From contig JAHLKH010000121.1 in the NCBI GenBank assembly GCA_025526915.1, positions 19,619-83,618 on the forward strand: DNA of 64,000 nt. The letters run 5' to 3'. Position 1 is the stretch's first letter, and each line of letters starts with the position of its first letter. The notes under the pieces are model-generated. The model did not search any database, was not told where the DNA came from, and saw only the letters and a program-made list of their open reading frames with translations. The translations under genes were made by a program, and so were the position numbers. Shown one piece after another: positions 34,785 to 43,644 of the stretch. This DNA comes from Entophlyctis helioformis. Its lineage: Eukaryota; Chytridiomycota; Chytridiomycetes; Chytridiales; Chytriomycetaceae.

Positions 34785-36242
34785 CTGCGGCGTTGATCGA
34801 GGTCTGTCTCGCGGCGACTCATCCGCCTGTCTGTATCGCGGTCCCGGCCATGGCTACGCTCATAATCCCCATCACGGCCACGGCGACGATCGTGGCTCCT
34901 GTCGCGAGCTTGACCGCGACGCATATCGCCTCTGTCAGCCCGATCGTCCCTGTCGCTGCTGCGTCTCGGACTGCGTCGCCTTGCTCGGATTTCACGGCGG
35001 TGCAGCTCGTCTGAGTCGCGATCTCTGCTGCGTTGGCGATCCCTGCTGCGAGATCGGCTTCGGCTATGGCTTCGGCTACGATGGCGCTTGCGAGATGAGT
35101 CGTCGTCGCGGCTCCAATCCTCGCGGGAATCTCTTGGGCGGCGATGATCCATGGCTCGACCGTCGCCCAGATCATTGCTTTGGCCTGGACTCTGCTGGCC
35201 AGAACTCGCAACATTGGCACGAATGCCGGCCCCATTTCCGTGCCCACGGTCTGCCTCAACCTGGCCGTCCTCTGCATCGCTCATTGCATCAAGCTCGTCT
35301 TCGAGCGGACTCACGCGTGGCTCAATGTCGCCCTGGTCCTCAAGAATGTAGCGCTTGGTGAGGCGCGGCAGTATGGTGTCGCAAGACCGATCTGCAGTCA
35401 GCAGTTCATCCACAAACTCGTCCATGTACGTGATCTGGAATGTGCCGGCTGTCAGGCAGAGCAGGTTCACCCGGACCATTTTGAGAGTGTCAGTTACATG
35501 ATCGTGCAATGCAGGATGAACACCAACAACGCCACAAGCCTTCCTCGCAAACGGCCAATGCGCTGGACTGCAGTCCTCCTATCACGGTAAACTCACCAGT
35601 GGTACGCCGCCGCAGCTTGCGTCGATCTTGAAGCAGAGGCTCCAGCCGTCTGTAGACATCGACACTCTCTGCCGTCAGACGAACAAAGAAAGCAGCCAGT
35701 GCTGTCAGGTACTTGAAATCCTCGTCAGCGAGGAACAGATCGATAATCTCTTCCTGTGGCTGCAGCTGCAGCAGTTTGAGGGCCAGGCAGATGAACTCGG
35801 TTGGGCGCTGGTTGCTGAATTGTCCGCCTATGTACTGCAGCTGCACGGCGCGGTCGACGAGCGTTTCCGAGGACACGGCAAACAGCCGCTCCTTCCAGTA
35901 CGCAGACTCGTAGATGCGCTCTCGCAGGATCTTTTCAATGAGGAACTGCGGATTCATGCCATGAATGACCTTGCGCTCGCTGCGGCTCTCCTGTTCATGG
36001 TCCTTGTCGAGCTGCTCATTGCCATCACTGTCGTGGTGGTCGCTGTCGTGATGGTCGCTGTCGTGGTGGTCGCTGTCGTCCACGTCATCGCCGTTGGCAT
36101 GGCCAACACCGGCACTATGCGTGCGCGAGGTCAGACCGTCCCTCTCCGTTGTGCTGCCGCTGCTGCTGCTGCTCTTGCCTTGGCGGTTCCTGGCATCTGC
36201 ATCGCCTGCCTGCCCTGGCGGGCCGCCAACATCGTCCGGCAT
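34454..36242 (-). CDS. PRP38: Pre-mRNA splicing factor PRP38 (PRPF38A-like) with RS domain and HIND-like tail
   Basis: Two exons, 36242-35597 and 35448-34454, give 546 aa. Family core: IHGMNPQFLIEKILRERIYE, YWKERLFAVSSETLVDRA, FICLALKLLQLQP, FKYLTALAAFFVRLT and ILPRLTKRYILED. It acts in the U4/U6.U5 tri-snRNP and is needed for spliceosome activation. An N-terminal extension of about 90 residues has a DSDHHDSDHH repeat, and a long Arg-Ser domain follows the core. The last residues, SVEETNRLRASLGLKPLQT, look like a Hub1-interacting (HIND) element, as known in Snu66/SART1 and plant Prp38. The gene is divergent from FMC1 across 283 bp. Confidence 0.93.
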
Positions 36243-36525
36243 CTGAGTGAATAGACGGAAACCACGTTTGGTGATTCAAAAACGGTTTGGCCAGATATGC
36301 CGCAACGCACTTGAGCTGCTCGTCAACCATCCCGCTCACAGCTGCTGCAGTGCATGGCGAGCATTCCAGCAGCGTCTCTCTTGTGCCAGTGCATCATCCA
36401 CAGCCGACTGATTGACCAAAGCGAGGCAGCCAGCCCACCAGTCCGATCACTTGCTTCGACCGACGATGCTCGAGCCGTTGTTTGCCAGTTGCCCGTGCTT
36501 CCAGCTTCGCCTTCCAAGATCCACA

Positions 36526-37115
36526 ATGTCGTCTGCAACTCGAGCCGAGGTCCTGTCAACGTACCGCGGGATTCTGCGTGAGGTGACCAAGCAGGTGAGC
36601 AAGAGCAGGCAGGCAGGCAGGCCTTGTGTGTGTGTGTGTGTGGTGCACAGGCGCAAACAGACTGACAGCGTCTCTTGCCCCAGTATGTGCGGTTCAACGG
36701 CAACCTCTTCTGGCGCCAGCAGGTCATGGCGACGTACCGCATGCGTGCGTCCAAGGACGTCGAGCCCAAGGTGCTGCGTGGGTTTGTCACGGACGGCGAG
36801 AACCTGCTGTCCTACCTGCGCAGCGGCCGCGAGCACAAGGCATGTCTGTCTGTCTGTCTGTCTGTCTGTTTGGCTGGCTGCTGACCGCTTGCGCAGGAGA
36901 TGATGGAGCGATACTGGCCAACGTCTGGGCTGACGACATCAGAGAAGCTCACCAAGACGGCCAACAAGGTCGGCTTCGCCATGCCCAAGCGGCTTGGCAA
37001 CATTCTTGGTCTGGGCGATGCCGACGCAGCAGCCGAAGTCAGAGAAGCACGGGAGGCATCAGAAGCAGCAGGACCAGATGCAGCAGGACCTGCCCCGACC
37101 TCCAGATCAGGATAG
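36526..37115 (+). CDS. FMC1: FMC1-like mitochondrial ATP synthase assembly factor (LYR-motif type)
   Basis: Three exons, 36526-36594, 36684-36839 and 36897-37115 (147 aa). It opens with STYRGILREV, an LYR-type helix, continues NGNLFWRQQVMATYRMRAS and ENLLSYLRSGREHKEMMERY, and has KVGFAMP, matching the FMC1/C7orf55 pattern (human GLVGLKLP at the same place). Known role: FMC1 helps Atp12 assemble the F1 sector in the mitochondrial matrix. Exon 2 ends AAG followed by GCATGT, so this intron is GC-AG; it also contains (TGTC)n. What else it could be: another small LYR protein, but the C-terminal motif favours FMC1. Confidence 0.72.
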
Positions 37116-37149
37116 ACCACCGCAATGAACCGGATTGTGAATGCAGGTA

Positions 37150-37785
37150 CTATTGTTCAACATCGCTCGGGTCCGAGTCGTCGGCAGCAAGATCGCCATG
37201 CACACAGGCTCCAAACGATGCGCTCGCGTCCATCGTCTGCCGTGCCGCCTCGGCATCGTGCGCATTGGTCATGTCCAGACCCTTGTCCTGCGCAATCAGC
37301 CGCATCGCTGCCTCGGGCACGAGCACGTTCTGGATGTAGTCGGTGACCGACAGCGGAGACGTGGCAGCGGCCTTGAGACGCAGGAGATGCGCGCTTCCAG
37401 TGGTCGATCCTGCCAGCTTCATGATGCCCTCCAGAGCCTTTCCGCGATCTGACATGCGCTTGCAGCGCATGGCAAACCGCTTGGCCTTGACCTTCTGTGG
37501 AATGCCATGCCATGCCATGCCATCCAGTGCAATCAGCAGGCGATCAAGCAGTATGGCGGTCATGCAATGGGCATCCAGAACCAGAGAAAACGTACCCGTG
37601 CATTCAGGAATGGCGTGCAGTACGCATGGCAGCGCAGATCCCAAAAGGCTCTCTCGCCTGCTGTGGCGTTTGGATCGGCATGCTTTGCGGTCTTGAATGC
37701 AATGGCCTCGTGGACGTCGGTCGGACACTTACCCGCCAATAGCGAACCTTGACGATCCAACGAGTTGAGCAAAGCAACCACACAT
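37150..37785 (-). pseudogene. Chimeric locus: Fanzor fragment joined to an RTC4-like C-terminal tail
   Basis: Seen: 37735-37385 (minus) is closely similar to 49745-50090 of the Fanzor gene, including AIAFKTAKHADP, AFWDLRCHAYCTPFLNA and KRMSDRGKALEGIMKLAGST, with the same intron. Similarity ends after LKAA. The frame then continues into DYIQNVLVPEAAMRLIAQD and EAARQTMDASASFG before the stop at 37150, which recalls the end of the RTC4 domain (VLVPE..RLI..D, then EAR..-S..G). There is no RuvC-I motif or zinc ribbon here, so it cannot be a working Fanzor. Either an element fragment landed in an RTC4-like gene, or a host exon was captured. No typical upstream exons of an RTC4 gene were found. Confidence 0.55.
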
Positions 37786-38768
37786 GGGCATTGTTGCAGA
37801 CGCAGAGTTCAGGCAGCGAGTCGCACTTGTCCGAGAACATCTCCGCAGCAATCCCAACGCACCTCTGCCGCAGATGTCCTGCACGCTGCGTCTCTTTGCG
37901 GCTTGGCCAGAGCTTCGTCGTGCTCCGAATATCGGACACTCGACCGAGGCTCTTCAAGCCATTCAGCAAGCACGCAAGCGCCGAGCAGCACAGCAGGTCT
38001 TGCGCCAACAACCAGCTTCACAACAGCGACAGCAGCCCCTGGTCACAAGCATCGCAGCGCCAGGACCCGGCTCATTACCAACAGCACAAGATCTGCCAGT
38101 GCCAGCAGAAACGGCAGCATTGCCGCAAACCGGCCGCCTATTTCAGGATGCCACAAAGCAACCCATGCATGGCACCACTCTTGCTGCTGCCTCGCACAAC
38201 GACCCTGACGACCCTGACGACGATGGTGACGACAGCGCCGATCGCAGCATCGTTGACGATGGTTCTGACGGACTCATTGACGGAGATGTTGGCGTGGAGT
38301 GTGGCGAGTCTCCTTCGATCGTCTCTGACAACGGACATTCACTGCCGCAAGTGCATGGCATCGATACATTGTTGGTAAGTCCGATACACAGACAGACATT
38401 CCCATGTGCACTGCGTTGATCTCTGTATGAGCCAACCAAGGATGCGCTTCAAGTACTGACGCGCCAGCCACTGCACCAGCCACAAGAGCAATGCGAGCGA
38501 ACGTTTGCCTGCGATCAAGAGTCTGGCGATCATCCAGAGCAGCAGCCAGGACCGGCCCAGTCGACCAAGCCAGATCAGCCCGAAAAGCACAAAGCAGCGG
38601 TGCAAGAACCGTTGGGAGATCGGTTTGGCAGCATCGCGGCTCTTGGTCTGGGGATGGATGACTTGTCTGATCTGGACTGGGAGCTTGGGGCGATCGCACG
38701 ATTTGTGGAAGATGACGTCTCTCTGGTTGTTGGCTCGTCCACCAGGCATCCGTCCTTACAGCCATAAA
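37784..38768 (+). CDS. Hypothetical protein, Gln/Asp-rich
   Basis: Two probable exons, 37784-38374 and about 38443-38768 (GTAAGT..CCAAG intron). It starts MGIVADAEFRQRVALVREHL; an acceptor-like TTGCAG lies at 37793-37798, so the true start may be further upstream. Features: a helical Gln/Ala-rich segment, an Asp run (DDPDDDGDDSADRS) and an acidic C-terminal helix (MDDLSDLDWELGAIARF). No family recognised. It overlaps the antisense Fanzor/RTC4 chimera only at its 5' edge. Confidence 0.4.
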
Positions 38769-38807
38769 CCACACGGCCAGGCAGATTGAACAGCGCAGCG
38801 CGGGTGA

Positions 38808-38833
38808 GGGGGGGGGGGGGGGGGGGGGGGGGG
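38808..38833. repeat. Poly(G)26 tract (poly(C) on the minus strand)
   Basis: An uninterrupted run of 26 G. On the minus strand it is the 3' end of the dispersed repeat and follows CAATTA, exactly as the C8 tract does in copy 1. Confidence 0.97.
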
Positions 38834-39597
38834 TAATTGATTTCGTTCTCATAGAGCACCCTGTGCCGGCACCTGATTGGCCGGCTGGTTTGCCTCGAAT
38901 TTTGTTCAATTTGGCATCCAATTTCCAATCTTTTTGAATCCAAATTCATATTCTTGTCCGGATTCCCCAGTCACTCTGAGCAGCCTGCAGGCGATGCCTT
39001 CTCAAGTCGTGCCCGCTTTGGCGCTTGCTTGTGGACTGCTGAGCCCGTCCAAGGGGCAGCAGTTGTCTGCGTGTTGGTAGTGTCACGAAGAACTGTCCTG
39101 CCATTGCCTGTTGCGGCTGTTGGCCTTCTGCATCCAGTCGGCGCACTTGTGCGTGCTGCTGGGGCTGCCTGCTGCAATGTCTGAACAGTCCAACGTCACA
39201 GCCAACACAGACGCACTGGCACCAGCTGCTGCTGGTGTCTTCCGCTTGCTTGGTGCTCTTTGGCGGCTGGCTGTTGGCGTGGCAGCCACAGCAACGGTTG
39301 GCTGTCCATGCTCGCCTGCAAGGTCCTTGTCGTCGTCGAGATAGTCAAGGCACACAGTGTCAACAGAGTCGCAACTGTTGACAGCCATCACACAAGAGGC
39401 AGACGGGCTCACCAACAAGGTCATGGATGGATCACTCGGCGGATCGTCGAGCTGCCGCGTATCGTCGAGCTGCTGTAAGGCATCACGCTTGGATTGGTCT
39501 GACATTGAGAACTGTCGAGGCGATACACAGAGAATGCCTGCAGCAATTCTGCTCACACATGTCAACCTCTGTCCTGGCTGCCTTGGTGTAGACAGCA
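38808..39597 (-). repeat. Dispersed repeat, copy 2, with poly(C) end
   Basis: Inverse counterpart of 2185-2956. It encodes the same frame (KRDALQQLDDTRQL, NSCDSVDTVCLD, KDLAGEHGQP). Unlike copy 1 it is continuous upstream with further exons of the same gene (to about 40.6 kb), so this appears to be the longer copy of the unit. It ends in the 26-base homopolymer. Confidence 0.75.
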
Positions 39598-40590
39598 TAC
39601 TCTTTCTGGACGGGATCGCTGATGGATCCCCATACAAAGATGTTGTACGATCTGTCGTAGGATGGTATGTGCTGTTTGTGCAGTCAGTCTGCTGTGCGAT
39701 CAGTGCATACACATCCTATGAGAATATCCTACCGGCATTTGAATGATGGCTCAACAAGGAATCCGCGCTGCTTGACGTCCATCGACCTGATCTTGAAGAT
39801 GAGTTGCATCTGTCGTGCGGCTGACATGAACTCTTCCAGGTCTGACTTGTCATTTCGGCCCTTTCCAGTCCGTCGTAAACTGTCTCGCCACGCGTTAAAC
39901 AGCTGTGTTGCATGCAATGGTTAGTGCTGATCGTCAAGGAGAGTGTGTTGTCTGCATGCTTGTAGGCTTACTTGCTCAACGGGATAGGACGTAAGCGCGC
40001 GACCATACAGGTGCATAAAGGTCGCTCCTTCTGGGACTGCAAACTCTGCTTTTGGATCAAGTGTCGCAAGCATGCCCAGATTCTGGTTGTTGGCTGCTGC
40101 AAAGACACTCGTCTCGGCAAACTGCCGTGTGAGGTTTAGAAGTCAGTGAGCGATTACACTGCTTAGTGTGCGTTGTGGGTGATCAGACTTACTTTGTGAT
40201 GATCGCGGTACTTTGCATAGTGCTCAAGGAGTTGGAGGACGCTGCTGTGAGGAGGCGGAAGGACTGCGGTTGGATGCACAAGATATTCATTGTCAGACCA
40301 GTAGCAGAGACAGGCAGGGGAGATGGAGGGTACCTGCGGTTGGATGCACAAGACGACAGCTGGGGCAAGTCTGGTGCATCGACCGCTAGCAAAAAGGCGC
40401 GTTCCAATAATGCCCATGCAGCCATTGGCACGCGGCATCAGTGCACAATGAGAGACACATTGCAGCTCATTACAGCTGCTCTTGAACGAGGGATCAGATG
40501 CAATGCCATGCATCATGATGTCAGGATTGCTGGGATCTACGAGGCACGGGAGCATGACGAGAAGCTTGTCAATGTCTTTGAGAAGCACCA
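38950..40590 (-). CDS. Unrecognised multi-exon gene whose 3' part is the dispersed repeat
   Basis: Exon-like blocks on the minus strand, with edges inferred from splice signals: HSSVLQLLEHYAKYRDHHK (donor GTAAGT near 40196); QFAETSVFAAANNQNLGML to ALTSYPVEQ (about 40135-39973); LFNAWRDSLRRTGKGRND to FLVEPSFK (about 39908-39735); YDRSYNIFVWGSISDP to TEVDM; then the frame shared with copy 1. No domain recognised. Because a truncated second copy of its 3' half exists at 2.2-2.96 kb, this is probably part of a mobile element rather than a host gene. A 20-nt sequence CTTGTGCATCCAACCGCAG is duplicated at 40268 and 40337. Confidence 0.4.
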
Positions 40591-40989
40591 CCTATACTTC
40601 ATGGCCGCCAAGTTTCACCTTGATGGCAAAAGCAGGGACGTTGTTGTTAAGTCATCTTGGAACGAAACTTGTCAGAACCAAGGGGAGGCGAGACACTTGG
40701 ATGCATATGACGCCTTTACGCGGGCCGTCTGTGAGCTTGACGAGTGGCAACAGCAAGTATATTTGGTTCTTCTTGTCCACCAGTGTCATGCTTTCAAATG
40801 AACCATTGTTGCAGTGGAAGCACAAGCCGCAGTCCAGAAGCCTCTCTCGTTGGGTCGATGACCTGTGGGTCTGCTTGACTGGGAGCTGGCTCTGTGGCGG
40901 CTGCTGCGTCCATGTCGTCCTGCTGGTGCACGGCGGCATGTGGTGGCTGTTGCTCGTCCATTCCAACTCTGTTGTCAGAGCGCCACTGC

Positions 40990-41245
40990 CACTGGTGGTG
41001 GGATCGCTGTGATTGGTCAAGCCCAGATCTGGTCATGGCACTTGCCCAAATGTGTGCCATCAATAGCGAGCACAACACGGGCGACAACACAGCGGCAGCT
41101 GACAGGCGGATGGTTCCGATGGGCACAAGAGTGCCATGCACATGGGCTGCCACATGACCAGTGCCTCGCAAGCCTTCACAAGCCTGCCGCACCATCAACC
41201 ACTCGGGCTTACCAAGTCGACACACAACCATCCATTGCAGCACGC
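40990..41245 (-). pseudogene. Possible transposase remnant (AIDGTHLGK motif)
   Basis: On the minus strand around 41090-41030 a short frame reads VVLAIDGTHLGKCHDQIWA and then hits a stop. The (A/V)IDGTH core recalls DDE catalytic regions of MULE- or PIF-type transposases. Neighbouring segments (VCRLGKPEWLMVRQACEGL) also look coding but in another frame. Too short and broken to classify. Confidence 0.25.
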
Positions 41246-41249
41246 CCCT

Positions 41250-41778
41250 TCACTGCGAGGCGGCATCCGTCAAGTCTTGCAGCCTTCGAGTGGTGCGTAC
41301 ATGCCGCTCATTGCCCAGTGGAGCCAGTCGACTGCCAACCACGGCAGCTGCCGCACTGTTGGAGCAGTGGTGAGCTGACTCTTGACCGTGCCTTGCTCCA
41401 CCTCCTGCCCACCAACCAACCGACCGCCCCATCCCGTCCAGCCCACGACGCTGTCCAACCCCCTCTTGCTCTCGCAGCCACACGCAGTCGCTCGGCCCGC
41501 AGACGGCAGGTTGGTGTGCTCCTGTCCATCCATCTACAGACCCAACTGCGTACTCTGACTGGCACTGACGCTCACACTTGCTGCCTTTGCTCTGTCCTCT
41601 CTCGCTCTTGCCGCCTCACTGTCCATGTCTGGCTGGCCCAGTTCTCAACGCACGCCGCCCCTCACCCGCCAATGCCTCCTTGCCCGCCAACGCCCCCTTG
41701 CCCACCAACTCGTCCAGCAAGCACGTGCTTGCACACTGACACCACCGCCACTGCCACCGCCACCGCCACTCGCGCAGC
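41250..41778. other. Region upstream of nuclease copy B, no gene seen
   Basis: 530 bp of C-rich sequence with short CCGCC/CCACC repeats ending just before the MGI start codon of nuclease copy B. It probably holds that gene's promoter; nothing specific can be identified. Confidence 0.4.
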
Positions 41779-42012
41779 ATGGGCATTCCAAGAGTGATCC
41801 CAAAAGTCATCAAGGGGCAGGGTGGCAAGGCACTACCTTTCGGGACGACGCTGTCTGCTGGACTGGATCTGGTGCTTGAAGACACCACGCAACACAGCAT
41901 CAGCAGCATTTACAACAGCGCGACCACTCGACCCCATCTTCTGCCACCACCATTGATGCTGCGCCTGCTTCAAAGGAAACCACCACCACTGTAACGGATG
42001 CTCGGTCGCGGT

Positions 42013-42045
42013 CACGTGATCCACGTGATCCACGTGACCCACGTG
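42013..42045. promoter_or_regulatory. Array of four CACGTG E-boxes (left LTR)
   Basis: CACGTG at 42013, 42022, 42031 and 42040, exactly 9 bp apart. CACGTG is the core site of bHLH(-Zip) factors such as Pho4, Cbf1 and USF. In the left LTR this array would drive transcription of the element. Confidence 0.75.
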
Positions 42046-43611
42046 ACCGGACAGACATTGTTGGGCCGCACCGGCCGCTCTGGTTTCCCCCGTTCTTGCA
42101 GTCGTCTGCCCGCCGTTCCCCTGTGTGCATACTCACTGCCCCGAGACCAGCCGGCAAGTCCGCCTGGAGGCCCAGTGCTACAGCAAGAACCCAACTTTTT
42201 TTTCGGTCGGGGCAGCATTGGTGAGCCTGGCTGGACATCCTCGCCGCCTCTGCTGCCTCGGCTGGAACCAGGGCCTGCTGGCGGTCGGCAGTCTTGCCAC
42301 CCAGGCCCTGCGGAGTTGCGCCTCGAGTCTCGCACACTGGACGTCTTTGTCTCAACGCTCCTGTGCTCTCGCGGCATCCGCTTGTCGACACTTGCCGCTG
42401 TGCACCAGCGCACTTTTTTTTCATGCGTCTTGGTCAGCAGCTGGCAGTGGGCAGTGTCGTCATCCACCACCGGCTCTGGCATCCTATGCCTCTTTACAGC
42501 CGCCTCACACTCACCTTCCGTCGCATGGTTCGATATCTGCCGGCATCAGCTCGCTCGCCAGCATCAGCTCCACCTGCTTGTCGCCGCATCTGCTTCTGGA
42601 CATTGTCTCCAGGCATGCTCTGTGCCTCCTGTGAGAGGAGTTGGGGCGGGATCCACAGCCGATCACCACTTACACCCTCAACTGCACCGCTGCAACTTTC
42701 GTCAGCCGCCACAACCACGCCGATCAGTCCTGACCACATCTGGATCAGCACGTCAGTATCGGCATTTGCTTCAGCACGGCACAGCCTGCATCTGCCACAG
42801 CTGCATTGACCGCCATATCAACCACCACTGGATCGGCTTGTGCCTCGCTGCTTCTGCAGCACGATGTTCTCGTCGACGGGCGCGTTCATCACCTCGGCCT
42901 TGGCAGCATCAGCCGCCTCAGCCACCCAGCTGCCATTGGTCTCGGCATCAGCATCCATCGGCCGCAGCCTGCAGACACCGGCCCCAGCACGTTGCACATC
43001 TGTAGCTCAGCATCAGCTCCTGGACCGGGTATCCAGGCCATGCTCGGTGCCTCTTGCGAGAGGAGTCTGGGGTGGGATCCCTTTTGGATCGCCACTTGAA
43101 CCCACACTGCGTCCCTGACCAGCCATCAGCCGCCACCCTACACCGTACGGCTCTGACCACATTCGGATCAGCTTACACCAACACGGCCACGCACGTCAGC
43201 TCGGTCACCACCGGCACGATCTTGCAGCTGCTGTTGCCTTTCCATCCTGATCGCCGCACCATCCGGCTTGTCCACCTGTTCATGTGTCTGTTGACCATGT
43301 TCACCCTCTCGGCCCTGATCTGTCCACCTCTCCACCTTTCCCTCTTCCATCCAATCCACCTCTCCATCTCTCCCCCCTCCATCCAATCCATCTCTCCATC
43401 TCTTCCCCTTCCATCCACTCCATCTCTCTCTCTCCTTGTTGCTCTGTGCGCACGGTTCCCCGTCCTGTGTCCTTCGCGTCCATTGTTGCCCACACCTCTG
43501 CTTCTTGTGTGTGCAACGCCCATGCATCCTCTTAGTCGCTGTTCATCCACTCTTCTTTCTTATGAGTGGCTGTCTACACTGGGGGGAGTGTAACGGATGC
43601 TTGGTCGCGGT

Positions 43612-43644
43612 CACGTGATCCACGTGATCCACGTGACCCACGTG
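43612..43644. promoter_or_regulatory. Array of four CACGTG E-boxes (right LTR)
   Basis: The same 9-bp-spaced array in the right LTR, about 200 bp before the point where the nuclease reading frame resumes. It could act as an outward promoter for the downstream nuclease and Fanzor genes. Confidence 0.7.

Noticed and set aside
36526..37115. Mzm1/LYRM7 as identity of the LYR protein
   Set aside because: The KVGFAMP segment and overall length agree better with FMC1.
38808..38833. Poly(G) tract as a functional G-quadruplex regulator
   Set aside because: It is more simply the homopolymer end of the repeat; copy 1 has only 8 C at the same place.
40166..40801. Plus-strand 211-aa ORF as a gene
   Set aside because: It is antisense to exon-like blocks with proper splice sites on the minus strand and has no recognisable domain, though this region remains uncertain.
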